Assembly: GCF_028765545.1 (NCBI RefSeq)
Contig: NZ_JARACP010000005.1
Location: 205,416 to 269,415, forward strand
DNA from: Aliivibrio sp. S4MY1
Lineage (GTDB): Bacteria > Pseudomonadota > Gammaproteobacteria > Enterobacterales > Vibrionaceae
Direction: 5' to 3'
DNA length: 64,000 bases
Shown here: positions 8,664 to 17,646 of the stretch, piece after piece
Layout: the number at the start of each line of letters is the position of its first letter
Numbering within the stretch: the stretch's first letter is position 1
Position numbers and translations under genes: made by a program
Notes under the pieces: generated by a model
Told to the model about the DNA's origin: nothing
Databases searched by the model: none
Seen by the model: only the letters and a program-made list of their open reading frames with translations

Positions 8664-9279
8664 TTGTATGATAAATCCATAAATAACTAATATTACTAAT
8701 GAACAAGAGTGTAACCAAGATCATAAAAACAATCTATTGATAATAGCTATTCGAAAGCATGATCATGAATCAATATAATACAGTCAATGTCATTTCAATT
8801 TTATTACTTCAAAAATAGTGCACTAATAAAATTAAAAAAACCTTTATTAACAATAGATTAATGAAACGTTAAATAATAGAGAATCCACTTTCTTATTTTT
8901 AAACTTGATCATTGTTCCATTAGCCCGAAACGATGATCAAATTAAGGCTATCTTCGACACATTCAAACACAAAAGGTTGGTATAAAAATTGCTTTGTTTT
9001 ATATGGCGTCAAAACTATGAATAACAGATACTTATCTGCATAAATCATTTGTACCAACCTTAAAGAAGCCACTGAATAGATAATTGGCGATAATGAGTAT
9101 AGATTGGTATTATTAAAGTGAAGTATGTAGATCAGTATCAATATACGATTAGCCCTCACTAAATGAAGAAGAACAAATGCAATATCACGTTCTTCTATCA
9201 GCGGTGCGGAGATGGGTTAATTTTTATGAATTTATTACTAAAAAAATTATTTATGTCTATTATTAAAAGCAGAAAAATT
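8664..9279. other. 616-bp AT-rich intergenic region with dyad symmetries
   Basis: No convincing gene is seen. A minus-strand frame at 8920-9159 is AT-rich low-complexity translation without a clear ribosome site. Two structures stand out: a 10-bp inverted repeat, AAGGTTGGTA (8973-8982) with TACCAACCTT (9052-9061), separated by 69 bp, and inside it a palindrome CAGATA-CT-TATCTG (9025-9038). The region holds promoters for the AraC gene (leftward) and the PEGA/SUMF1 gene (rightward). The dyads could be operators or a structured leader. Confidence 0.4.
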
Positions 9280-11127
9280 ATGAACCGTAAAGGACTACCC
9301 GCTCTAGCACTACTGTTATCGCCGGCGCTTTTTACCTCTGTTGCGCTTGCTAATACCGACACTCAATCAATAACGCCTACTGTTGATTCTGTTGCTTCTA
9401 TTGATATTAAACTGACTCACAAACGTGATGAAGTTAAGCAACTAGAAAACACTGTGGTTAATGATCAAAGTCGTCTTCGTGAATTGCGTAATCAAAGTGA
9501 TGCTTTAGATAAAAAAGCAACACAATTAGATTCTAAACGTAAACTTGCTCAACGTAATTTAGATGAGCAATACAATCGAATGATTGATGACCCAGATCTA
9601 GATATCACTCCTTTCCAAAAGCAATACCAAGACTCTTGGAAAGAAGTAAAAGAGAACCAAGTCGCTAAATTATCCATTCAACAGGATATTCAAGAACAAA
9701 CTCGAGTATTAAAAACAAGCAGCACTAAAAAACAACGTGCATTAGACGAACTTGAAATTCTTGGTGAATCTCGTCAAGAAGCTCGTGTACTTCGCCTACA
9801 AGAAGAATTAGCAGCACAAGATACTTTAGATGTAGTTCATACTGTTACTTGTAAGATGTCGATGACATTAAGCGCATGTTCAAGCCAAGGTAAAACGCTA
9901 AGCATGCAAAAAGCAGTAAACAGCTTTCAGCAGCAGTTGATCAACGGTTTTACTGAAGCAGAAACAGTGAAGCAGCATGTAGATAATGTATCGTTAAATA
10001 TTCATGTATTAGACAGTGCGATTATTGACAGTGGCTTTAATGGAAGCAACCGTTACACCACTAAATTACAAGCTTCATTACGTGCGCGTCCGAACACAAC
10101 AGCAGCATGTCAATTATTGGGCCTAGAAAACCGTTACTGTATTGAAGAAGGCACAGCGCAATCATCAAATGATAAAATCAAAAAAGAGAAGAAATGGGTT
10201 GGTATTACCATTCGCTCTAACCGTCATGAAGATAACGTAACCGTTAATGGTGTTAATTATGGCAGCACACCGGTAGACGTTATGCTACCTGCTGGTCAGC
10301 ATCAAATTACCGTTGAGAAATCAGGTTTTGAGCCATACAGTCGTCAAATGTCACTATCTAAAGACATGACGGTATGGGCTGAATTGAAACTTCAGGAAAA
10401 TCGTCCAAAGCCAGGCAAGAAGTTTGCTGACCGTCTAAGCAACAATCTATTAGCACCACAAATGGTTGTAATTGGTTCTGGTAATTACCATATTGGTAAA
10501 GATGCAGCAAAAGACGTAACTATTTCAACAGCCTACTCTATTGCAGCTACTCCTGTAACCGTTAATCAATTTGATGCGTTTGTTGCTAGCTCAGGCTACA
10601 TTACTGAAGCTGAAAAAGGTGCTGGCTGTAATGCTATCAATGGCGGTGAAACAAAACGTCACCAAAACCAAAACTGGCGTAAACCTGGATTTGAACAATC
10701 TAAAAATGCACCTGCAGTATGTATTTCTAAAAAAGATGCAGAAACCTACGCAAACTGGTTAACAAAACAAACTGGTTTTACGTACGCACTGCCTTCTGAA
10801 ACACAGTGGGAAGTAGCTGCACGAGCTGGTAGTAAAGATGCATACTGGTGGGGTTCTGACATTGGCTCAGGCAACGCAAACACAGGTTGGGGTGGTTCAT
10901 CTTGGGCAAACAAGTCAACTTCTCCGGTAGGTAGCTTTGGCGCAAACCCTTACGGTATCTATGATACCGCAGGTAATGTTTGGGAATGGACAAACACTAA
11001 ATCAGGTGTTGTTCGTGGTGGCGCATGGAGCTTTGCACCAACAAAAGCAAAAGCCTATGAATCTCTAGAGCTAAATCCATCAACAAGCGCTAACTACACT
11101 GGTTTCCGTGTTGTACGAACTCTGTAA
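9280..11127 (+). CDS. Envelope protein with coiled coil, PEGA domain and SUMF1 (FGE-like) domain
   Basis: About 615 residues from the ATG at 9280, which gives a clean signal peptide (MNRKGLPALALLLSPALFTS, then VALAN). In-frame starts further upstream (9163, 9226, 9253) are possible but hide this signal. Residues about 35-185 are strongly helical and charged, a likely coiled coil. Residues about 305-370 form a PEGA domain (GVNYGSTPVDVMLPAGQHQI). The C-terminal half is a SUMF1/formylglycine-generating-enzyme fold (AGNVWEWTN, RGGAWSF, GFRVVRTL). The active-site cysteine arrangement of true formylglycine-generating enzymes is not evident, so a binding or structural role is more likely. A strong terminator follows, so it seems to be transcribed alone. 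Confidence 0.8.
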   Translation: MNRKGLPALALLLSPALFTSVALANTDTQSITPTVDSVASIDIKLTHKRDEVKQLENTVVNDQSRLRELRNQSDALDKKATQLDSKRKLAQRNLDEQYNRMIDDPDLDITPFQKQYQDSWKEVKENQVAKLSIQQDIQEQTRVLKTSSTKKQRALDELEILGESRQEARVLRLQEELAAQDTLDVVHTVTCKMSMTLSACSSQGKTLSMQKAVNSFQQQLINGFTEAETVKQHVDNVSLNIHVLDSAIIDSGFNGSNRYTTKLQASLRARPNTTAACQLLGLENRYCIEEGTAQSSNDKIKKEKKWVGITIRSNRHEDNVTVNGVNYGSTPVDVMLPAGQHQITVEKSGFEPYSRQMSLSKDMTVWAELKLQENRPKPGKKFADRLSNNLLAPQMVVIGSGNYHIGKDAAKDVTISTAYSIAATPVTVNQFDAFVASSGYITEAEKGAGCNAINGGETKRHQNQNWRKPGFEQSKNAPAVCISKKDAETYANWLTKQTGFTYALPSETQWEVAARAGSKDAYWWGSDIGSGNANTGWGGSSWANKSTSPVGSFGANPYGIYDTAGNVWEWTNTKSGVVRGGAWSFAPTKAKAYESLELNPSTSANYTGFRVVRTL

Positions 11128-11163
11128 TTAATGAATATACGTTAACTAAATTCATAAATAACA

Positions 11164-11189
11164 AAAACCGCTGACATCAGCGGTTTTTT
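11164..11189 (+). terminator. Terminator after the PEGA/SUMF1 gene
   Basis: The stem AAACCGCTGA / CAGCGGTTT, with a short loop, is followed by a run of T. It separates this gene from the FetB-like gene downstream. Confidence 0.88.
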
Positions 11190-11230
11190 TATGTTCAAAT
11201 AACGTTAATCAACCGCTTCAGGCAAAATGC

Positions 11231-12022
11231 ATGCAAGAATCCTTAGACATCAGTTGGGCATTGATGGGGCTATTTAGCCTTACTCTTGTGATCCCATTTA
11301 CCATTAATCGCATTTACCAATTGGATCTTGCTAAAGAGATCGGTATTAGTGTGTTTCGTATGGTGGCACAACTGGCTTTTATTGGTCTTTATCTTGAGTT
11401 TGTTTTCCAGCTGAATAATCCACTACTGAATACACTTTGGATTATTTTAATGATAGGCATAGGCTCTAGCTCTATCATCTCTAAAGCTAAACTTCCTAAA
11501 AAACGATTACTGTTTCCTGTTGCAACGGGGTTATTGGTTGGGCTCTCACCTTTAGTTATTTTACTTAGCTCTGTGATTATTCAGCCAACACCGCTATACA
11601 GCGCTCAATATGTGATCCCTTTAGCCGGCATGCTACTAGGCAATAGTTTGAGTGGAAACATCGTTGCATTGCAAAACTTATTCACCGCATTTAAAGAGCG
11701 TGAGAGTGAATACCATGCGGCCATCGCTCTTGGTGCCTCGCCTCGTTATGCCACGCTCCCTTTTGTTCGCTCTGCGATGCAAAAAGCCTTTGCCCCTATT
11801 ATGGCATCAATGGCTACGACTGGCTTAGTTACCCTTCCCGGCATGATGACAGGTCAAATTTTAGGCGGGGTTAATCCAATGGTCGCCATCAAATATCAAT
11901 TACTTATTTTAATCGCCATTTTTGTTATGCTGACAATATCAGTTACCATCACATTACAACTGACCCTCAAACATAATATTTCTAAAGAAGGGAAAGTATT
12001 AGTCCGTTTTCTAGATCAATGA
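11231..12022 (+). CDS. FetB-family (UPF0014) ABC permease, without a FetA partner
   Basis: A 263-residue membrane protein matching the FetB/YbbM family in length (E. coli about 259). Motifs include FRMVAQLAFIGLYLEFVF, PLAGMLLGNSLSGNIVALQN, the cytoplasmic EYHAAIALGASPRYA coupling region and TTGLVTLPGMMTGQILGG. In E. coli FetA (ATPase) and FetB together are implicated in iron export. No ATPase gene lies next to it: the upstream gene is closed by a terminator and the downstream gene is an aldo-keto reductase. The ATPase may be encoded elsewhere. The substrate is not shown by the sequence. Confidence 0.85.
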   Translation: MQESLDISWALMGLFSLTLVIPFTINRIYQLDLAKEIGISVFRMVAQLAFIGLYLEFVFQLNNPLLNTLWIILMIGIGSSSIISKAKLPKKRLLFPVATGLLVGLSPLVILLSSVIIQPTPLYSAQYVIPLAGMLLGNSLSGNIVALQNLFTAFKERESEYHAAIALGASPRYATLPFVRSAMQKAFAPIMASMATTGLVTLPGMMTGQILGGVNPMVAIKYQLLILIAIFVMLTISVTITLQLTLKHNISKEGKVLVRFLDQ

Positions 12023-12055
12023 TCTAATAAAAATCAAATAAAGGAGCCTTCTCAA

Positions 12056-13108
12056 ATGGAATACTCAACACTTGGTAGCAGTAATCTATCAGTCTCTCGT
12101 ATCTGCTTAGGTACCATGACATGGGGAAAACAAAACAATCAAGAAGACGCCAATCAACAAATTGATTACGCACTTAGCCAAGGTATTAATTTCATTGATA
12201 CGGCTGAGATGTATGCAGTGCCTCCTTCGCCTGATACCTACGGTAAAACAGAAACCATTATTGGTAATTGGTTAGCTGCAAACCCTGAACGACGTAAAGA
12301 GATTATCTTAGCCTCTAAAATCGCAGGTCCGGGATTACCTTGGGTTCGTGAAGGTTCGCCAATTACAGGTGAAGCCGTTATTGCTGCAGTAGATGCATCA
12401 CTTACTCGTTTACAAACGGATTATATTGATCTTTACCAGTTGCATTGGCCGAACCGTACTTCTCCACATTTTGGTAAGCATTTTCCTAACCAGTTTAAAT
12501 TCAGTGATTTTGATGCAAAGAAAGAAGAAACAGAGATGCTTGAAATCTTGCAAGCATTAGATACTTGCATTAAAGCAGGTAAGATCCGTCATATCGGGTT
12601 ATCAGACGACACGCCTTGGGGTATTAACACTTACCTTAAACTGAGTGCTAAATACGATTTACCGAAAATGGTTTCAATTCAAAATGAATTCAGCTTATTA
12701 CACGCGAAAGATTGGCCATATTTAATTGAAAATTGTGTTCATGAAGATATTGCATACTTACCTTGGTCACCATTAGCGGGCGGTATGTTAAGTGGCAAAT
12801 ACTTAGATGGAAAAATGCCAGAAGACAGCCGTTGGACGTTCTCACAACGTAATGGTATTTTTCGAGATACGCCTGCGGCAAATGAAGCAGTACGAGCGTA
12901 TATGCAAGTAGCAGAAAAACACGGTTATACACCTTGTCAGCTTGCATTAGCATGGTGCGACCAAGTAGATGGAGTTACATCAACCATTATTGGTGCTACG
13001 TCTCTAGATCAACTAAAAGAAGACATTGAGGCGTTCTCAAAACCATTAAGTAACGATGCTATTTCAGAGATCAATGCCGTATTTAGAAAATACCCAATGC
13101 CGTTTTAA
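12056..13108 (+). CDS. tas: Aldo/keto reductase, Tas family
   Basis: A 350-residue NADPH-dependent oxidoreductase with the (beta/alpha)8 aldo-keto reductase fold. Family motifs are LGTMTWGKQN near the N terminus, the catalytic-aspartate/tyrosine segment FIDTAEMYAVPP, DLYQLHWPNR, and the cofactor-binding PWSPLAGGMLSGKY and STIIGATSLDQL. The Tas-like features are the PSPDTYGKTE insert and overall length (E. coli Tas 346). AAAGGAGCC lies upstream of the ATG. It begins 33 bp after the FetB-like gene, so the two may be co-transcribed. The physiological substrate is unknown. Confidence 0.9.
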   Translation: MEYSTLGSSNLSVSRICLGTMTWGKQNNQEDANQQIDYALSQGINFIDTAEMYAVPPSPDTYGKTETIIGNWLAANPERRKEIILASKIAGPGLPWVREGSPITGEAVIAAVDASLTRLQTDYIDLYQLHWPNRTSPHFGKHFPNQFKFSDFDAKKEETEMLEILQALDTCIKAGKIRHIGLSDDTPWGINTYLKLSAKYDLPKMVSIQNEFSLLHAKDWPYLIENCVHEDIAYLPWSPLAGGMLSGKYLDGKMPEDSRWTFSQRNGIFRDTPAANEAVRAYMQVAEKHGYTPCQLALAWCDQVDGVTSTIIGATSLDQLKEDIEAFSKPLSNDAISEINAVFRKYPMPF

Positions 13109-13135
13109 TTAACGAAGTAGATGATCATTACATAG

Positions 13136-13172
13136 AAAAATGGCGCATCCTATCTTGATGCGCCATTTCTTT
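13136..13172. terminator. Bidirectional terminator between tas and the DUF748 gene
   Basis: A perfect 12-bp stem, AAATGGCGCATC (13138-13149) with GATGCGCCATTT (13157-13168), is flanked by A residues on one side and T residues on the other. It serves the two convergent genes. Confidence 0.88.
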
Positions 13173-13206
13173 TCTTTCTGTAAAACTCTATTTAGGATAT
13201 GTTAAA

Positions 13207-16200
13207 TTACTTAGCCTCTAACGATAATAATACGCTACTGGTGTTTTGCTCTATATCGAATCTACTATCAAGTAGAAAAACACGAGATGCATCGACTTTA
13301 ACGGTATCAACCAAATACGCTTTTACTGCTTGAGCACGCTTTTGAGCTAATTGTCCTAACTGTGCTGGTGATACCTCTTGCTTATTTAATACCAAATTAT
13401 ATAACGCAATATGCCAACGTTTCGCTAACTCTTCATCAGTTAACTCTACGCCTTTTTTATCTTCTTCGTCTTCTATTCTGTCTTCTACTACGCTTGCCTT
13501 TTCGCTAAACTCTTGCTTATACAGTTGTTGTAAAGCATCCGATAACTTACCTGATGTAGGCATTGTGCTCGCAGTCAAGTTTGTCGGTAACTCGGTGATC
13601 ATTACCTGTGCAGAATCAGCTAGAAGTTGATTAAATTGCGTTAGGGCTAGCGCTTTACTGTCTTCTGGCGCATTAACAGCACCATCAACCGTTAGTTTTA
13701 GTTTCGGGCGAGTTTCTAAAGCTGTACCTAACGTTTTTAATTTTTCTTGCTCTTCAGTCGTTAACTCATTAGAACCAAAGTTAAACGCAATCACATTCAA
13801 TTCTTCATCTGAGTCCGCAAGACCTGCAATGAACGAGAATGGCGCAGTTACTGCTTTAGTTATGATGTTTGAAATCGTACTCCAAATAACAGCACCTAAA
13901 CTAAACTCAGGATCATTTACATCTCCAGTTACTTCAACCCCTAAATCAATCACTCCATCGTTATCTTGCAATAAAGCAATCGCTAACTCTAACGGTAGTG
14001 AGGTTGCTAAATCACTGTCACTGGCTTTACCTAGCTGTAATTGATCGATAATTACGTGATTCTCACCCTTTAATTGGTTGTTTTCTAATTTATAGTTAAG
14101 CGCTAACGTTAATTGGCCTTTATCAATGTAATGACCTGCATACGTGCCTGAATAAGGGTTAACCGTGGTTAGCTCTACACTTTGGAATATGACATCAAGG
14201 TCTAAGTAAGGCTGTTTGAGTAATGGGTTTATTTCACCTTTTACTTTTACCGGTGCGTATTTTTCAATATTACCACTAATATCAACCGTTGCTTTGGTGC
14301 CTGGAATACTCGATACATGGCCGATATTGCCTTTTAATTGCTCAATGCCTGAAGAGAAATTCGGCGTAAGGGAGTTATCTGCAAAGAATGCCGAACCATT
14401 ATTGAACGCAATTTTTCGAACTCTCAAATCAAACGGTTTTGTGCCCTTTTTCTTGGCTGTTGTTTTCAATTTTTTAGCTTTCGGCTGTGTCACAATTAAG
14501 TCGCCAATATTGGTGGTACGGTCTTTATTGATCACCACTCTCGCATAAGGTTGGCTTAAGCTTAACGTATCGACTGCTAATTTATTTTTTTGTAAATCAA
14601 AATCAAACTGATTGACCGCTAATGAGCGCCATTTTACGAACGGTTTTCTTAGTTTATTGTCACGAATCGAAAGATGATTTACTTGAATACCACCGCTAAC
14701 CTCAACTTTACCTTTTGCATTGGCGTCTAACTTAGCTTGCGTACTCACTTCCCCTTTGGTTAAGGTTGCATTTACTGCGGTTGCTAAATAAGGTTGGAAT
14801 TGCGCTAACTTCAATGACTTCACATCAATATCAGCCAATACGGCTTGTTGTTTGGCATCGGCTTGGCCTTTAACGCTGATATCACCTTTACCATTTAGCG
14901 ACGTAAAGAAATCAAAATCAATCGGTTTAGAGAGATCACTTACAATCTGACTTGTCGTTAAGTTAATTGGAGATACCTGCCATTGATTGGCTTTTTTGGT
15001 AATGACTTTCTCTTCGACGTTTAACTGGTAGTCTTTAATTTCTACGCCACCCAGTGTCACTAACCATGAAGGCGCATCAGCAGTAGGTTTAATCTCTTTT
15101 TCTACCGATTCTTCTTTCTTTTCTTTTGACTCTTCAGTAATAAATTTAGGGGTGAATAAGGCAACAAGATCGGCACCTTTATTATCGACTCTTGCTGACA
15201 CATTTAAGCCATGAGAAGTAACAGAAGCGATGTTAACAGTCTGATTTTCTACATTAGTTGCAATGCCATTCACTGAAAAATTAGGTAAAGAAACAATCGA
15301 TTTATCTTCTGCATTAAAATTTAGGTCATTAACTGAGAACATACCATTATCAGTAGTGATGCTCATCGTATCATCACTTTCGATATCACCGATGGTTTGA
15401 GCCAGATGATAGTTCGATGAAAAATTCACATTACCCGAAGTTAATTTGGCAATAATGTCTTTTTCAATGAATCCCCATAAACGTGGTAATTGAATATATT
15501 GAACCTTAACATCGCCAACCACTTCTAACGGTTTTAATTGCAATTGACCTTTCAGCTCTGCCTTGCCAGAATCTGCATCGGTAATTTGTAAATGGTAGTT
15601 ATTCTTTTTCTCTGCATCTGTAAATAAGCTTTGGGTAGAAAACGCACCTAACGTGAAATTAATATCTGGATACGCTAATTCTGTTGCTGTAATACCATCA
15701 AAGAAACTCACATTACCTTGTGTTAGGGTGGTTTGCTTAATCAATACAGGGAATAGTGCCTTATGGCGATCACTGGGCTCTTGTATCTTGGGTTCAGGCT
15801 TTTCTTCTGAAGCCAAATTACGATTTACTGCATCTAAAATATCACTGAAATTAAATACCAGCTGTTCTGTGTTATTTAGGCGTTCGATATCAATATAAGG
15901 CTTATCTAATGCAATATATTCAATTGAGATCGCGCCATTAAAAATGGACTCCCAAAAATTAACTTGGACGCTGGCATTTTCAAAACTGACAAAAGAATCT
16001 GAAGACTCAATATCCTGGATAGAAAACTGATCTATATCTAACTGAAGAGTAAAAGGGTTAAACGTCACATCAGCTAGAGTCACTGGGCGTTCTATGAGTT
16101 TAGATAGGTGTTCTGGGATCTGCTGTTTAGCAATATAAGGAACCAGTAAACCAAACAATGCGGCATATAAAAGATAAGCACTTAATCCATACGTACTCCA

Positions 16201-16260
16201 ACGAATACGTCGAGGAAAAGCACGAAACGTGGCTATTGCTGTTTTAAATTTGTTCGACAT
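13207..16260 (-). CDS. DUF748 / AsmA-like large envelope protein
   Basis: A 1017-residue protein with one transmembrane segment near the N terminus (about residues 18-42, WSTYGLSAYLLYAALFGLLV), followed by a long beta-rich periplasmic region. Motifs such as VTLADVTFNPFTLQLDIDQF and VDLGVEVTGDVNDPEF-type segments place it with DUF748/AsmA-like proteins, which are linked to outer-membrane homeostasis and lipid traffic. The C-terminal part (RAQAVKAYLVDTVKVDASRV) resembles the OmpA-like end seen in some relatives. It stands alone, with a bidirectional terminator downstream. The precise function is unknown. Confidence 0.8.
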   Translation of the reverse strand: MSNKFKTAIATFRAFPRRIRWSTYGLSAYLLYAALFGLLVPYIAKQQIPEHLSKLIERPVTLADVTFNPFTLQLDIDQFSIQDIESSDSFVSFENASVQVNFWESIFNGAISIEYIALDKPYIDIERLNNTEQLVFNFSDILDAVNRNLASEEKPEPKIQEPSDRHKALFPVLIKQTTLTQGNVSFFDGITATELAYPDINFTLGAFSTQSLFTDAEKKNNYHLQITDADSGKAELKGQLQLKPLEVVGDVKVQYIQLPRLWGFIEKDIIAKLTSGNVNFSSNYHLAQTIGDIESDDTMSITTDNGMFSVNDLNFNAEDKSIVSLPNFSVNGIATNVENQTVNIASVTSHGLNVSARVDNKGADLVALFTPKFITEESKEKKEESVEKEIKPTADAPSWLVTLGGVEIKDYQLNVEEKVITKKANQWQVSPINLTTSQIVSDLSKPIDFDFFTSLNGKGDISVKGQADAKQQAVLADIDVKSLKLAQFQPYLATAVNATLTKGEVSTQAKLDANAKGKVEVSGGIQVNHLSIRDNKLRKPFVKWRSLAVNQFDFDLQKNKLAVDTLSLSQPYARVVINKDRTTNIGDLIVTQPKAKKLKTTAKKKGTKPFDLRVRKIAFNNGSAFFADNSLTPNFSSGIEQLKGNIGHVSSIPGTKATVDISGNIEKYAPVKVKGEINPLLKQPYLDLDVIFQSVELTTVNPYSGTYAGHYIDKGQLTLALNYKLENNQLKGENHVIIDQLQLGKASDSDLATSLPLELAIALLQDNDGVIDLGVEVTGDVNDPEFSLGAVIWSTISNIITKAVTAPFSFIAGLADSDEELNVIAFNFGSNELTTEEQEKLKTLGTALETRPKLKLTVDGAVNAPEDSKALALTQFNQLLADSAQVMITELPTNLTASTMPTSGKLSDALQQLYKQEFSEKASVVEDRIEDEEDKKGVELTDEELAKRWHIALYNLVLNKQEVSPAQLGQLAQKRAQAVKAYLVDTVKVDASRVFLLDSRFDIEQNTSSVLLSLEAK

Positions 16261-16640
16261 TATGACTCTATACTCCTACGTCTATATCGACAAGGATCAG
16301 ATACTCATCTGGATATTCTTTAACACTAAAACTTATCCAGATACGCATCTTTCCCTGATTAACTAAAAAAGCCATCAATGGCATAATGACAAGAATAATT
16401 ACTTATTCCTATGATACCTAAGTAAAGCACCAAAATTTTATCTCTAGTGTTTGTTGATGTCTACCAATCTCCTCGTATCGATCATCAAAATTCGACAAAA
16501 GTAACTTTGAAGCGAGATCACCATCCTCAATGGTGCGGTATTTACTCTAAATCCCTAAATAAATACTGCCATAGTCCTGTTATGCATTTATTATCAACAC
16601 ATAAAATAATTTACCCCGTTCATGGTTAGGTACTCTAAAA
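16261..16640. other. 380-bp intergenic region between divergent genes, with short repeats
   Basis: No convincing gene is seen. A 60-codon plus-strand frame at 16447-16629 has no family signature. A 9-bp inverted repeat, ATCTGGATA (16307-16315) with TATCCAGAT (16334-16342), and two near-identical direct repeats CAGATAC(T/G)CATCT lie just upstream of the DUF748 start. They could be regulator sites for that gene. Confidence 0.35.
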
Positions 16641-17546
16641 ATGAAAGTCATCTCTATAATAAGTGCAGTTGCTATGACTGTTTTCTCCACCCCACTTTGG
16701 GCTAACGTAACTCCACTTAGTTCATCTCAATGCCAAGCCATGATCGGCAAAGGTGTTATGTCGACTAAAGCGCCAGTTCAATGTAATCGTTTACGTAATG
16801 TTTCCTTTAAACATTACACGTTTGATGGAAAAACAACGACAGGTAAACTGGTTGTATTAGATGCTGTGGCACCTCATGTTGAACGTATTTTTGATGCGTT
16901 GTTTCAGCAAGGCTTCCCCATTGAACAAGCCAAACCTATCGAGTATTACGCTGGCAATGATGTTAAATCCATGGATGCTAATAACACCTCAGCATTTAAC
17001 TACCGACCGATTGCAGGAAAATCTTCCCTCTCTTTACACGCTTATGGCGTTGCTATTGATATCAATCCTCTACAAAACCCATTCGTTGAATTTACGTCTT
17101 GGGGAACTGCGACATTTAAACCACTAAAAGGTCATGAATATTCAAACCGAATGTTACAGCGCTTAGGGAAGGAGGACAGAAAGGGATTTGCAGAAGAGGT
17201 TATTAATCTTTTTGCTAAAAACGGATTCATTTACTGGGGCGGCTATTGGGATACACCCATTGATTTCCAGCACTTTCAAACCAGCCGTGATATGGCGTAT
17301 TTAATGACGGCGATGCCAGTCAAAGAGGCATCCTTATTCTTTAATCATTATGTTGATTGGGTTCAGTCATGCCAACAAAATTACGGTTCTAAGCAGATGA
17401 ATAAATTCAAAGATTACACTTCATATTTACAAACAGAATTAAAAACAACGACGTCTTTAAACCGTTTGTATAAAGCTAACCCTAGTGCTGTGATGCAAGC
17501 AATAAACAAAAAAGCACAAGTGTCACAATCTCGTTGCTTTAAATAA
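16641..17546 (+). CDS. M15-type D,D-peptidase / extensin-like secreted protein
   Basis: A 301-residue exported protein with a signal peptide (MKVISIISAVAMTVFSTPLW, then AN). The zinc-peptidase signature of the M15/VanY group is visible as SLHAYGVAIDINPLQNPFVE (His and Asp ligands) and a later DTPIDFQHFQ (Asp catalytic region and His ligand). Such enzymes cut D,D bonds or related links in peptidoglycan in the periplasm. A bulky C-terminal extension follows the catalytic domain. The stop codon is followed immediately by seven CCTGAA repeats and then a terminator. Confidence 0.8.
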   Translation: MKVISIISAVAMTVFSTPLWANVTPLSSSQCQAMIGKGVMSTKAPVQCNRLRNVSFKHYTFDGKTTTGKLVVLDAVAPHVERIFDALFQQGFPIEQAKPIEYYAGNDVKSMDANNTSAFNYRPIAGKSSLSLHAYGVAIDINPLQNPFVEFTSWGTATFKPLKGHEYSNRMLQRLGKEDRKGFAEEVINLFAKNGFIYWGGYWDTPIDFQHFQTSRDMAYLMTAMPVKEASLFFNHYVDWVQSCQQNYGSKQMNKFKDYTSYLQTELKTTTSLNRLYKANPSAVMQAINKKAQVSQSRCFK

Positions 17547-17588
17547 CCTGAACCTGAACCTGAACCTGAACCTGAACCTGAACCTGAA
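17547..17588. repeat. Hexanucleotide tandem repeat (CCTGAA)7
   Basis: Seven perfect head-to-tail copies of CCTGAA begin at the base after the TAA stop codon of the peptidase gene and end six bases before the following terminator stem. In the peptidase frame the repeat would read Pro-Glu if the stop were bypassed. On the other strand it makes a Gly-Ser run in a frame that is not a gene. Copy number is likely to vary between strains. Confidence 0.95.
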
Positions 17589-17594
17589 AAGCAT

Positions 17595-17630
17595 AAACCC
17601 GTTGAACTCTCATTCAACGGGTTTATTTTT
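17595..17630. terminator. Terminator between the M15 peptidase gene and speB
   Basis: A perfect 12-bp stem, AAACCCGTTGAA (17595-17606) with TTCAACGGGTTT (17613-17624), has a 6-nt loop followed by ATTTTT. It ends the plus-strand transcript and may also stop the speAB transcript. Confidence 0.88.
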
Positions 17631-17646
17631 ACTCAGTTTATAACGG

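Noticed and set aside
8920..9159. 79-codon minus-strand frame in the gap before the PEGA/SUMF1 gene
   Set aside because: AT-rich translation without recognisable motifs or a ribosome site. It also crosses the inverted repeat.
9163..9279. Upstream in-frame extension of the PEGA/SUMF1 protein
   Set aside because: It would bury the clear signal peptide that begins at the ATG at 9280, and its start codons lack good ribosome sites.
14216..14548. 110-codon plus-strand frame opposite the DUF748 gene
   Set aside because: It is antisense to a long, continuous, well-supported gene.
16447..16629. 60-codon plus-strand frame before the M15 peptidase gene
   Set aside because: No family resemblance and no clear ribosome site. 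It is probably chance.
17547..17588. Possible CRISPR-like array
   Set aside because: The unit is six bases with no spacers, so it is a simple tandem repeat.
17414..17617. Minus-strand frame with a Gly-Ser repeat tail, opposite the M15 peptidase gene
   Set aside because: The repeat is the reverse reading of the CCTGAA array. The frame overlaps a real gene and a terminator, and has no ribosome site.
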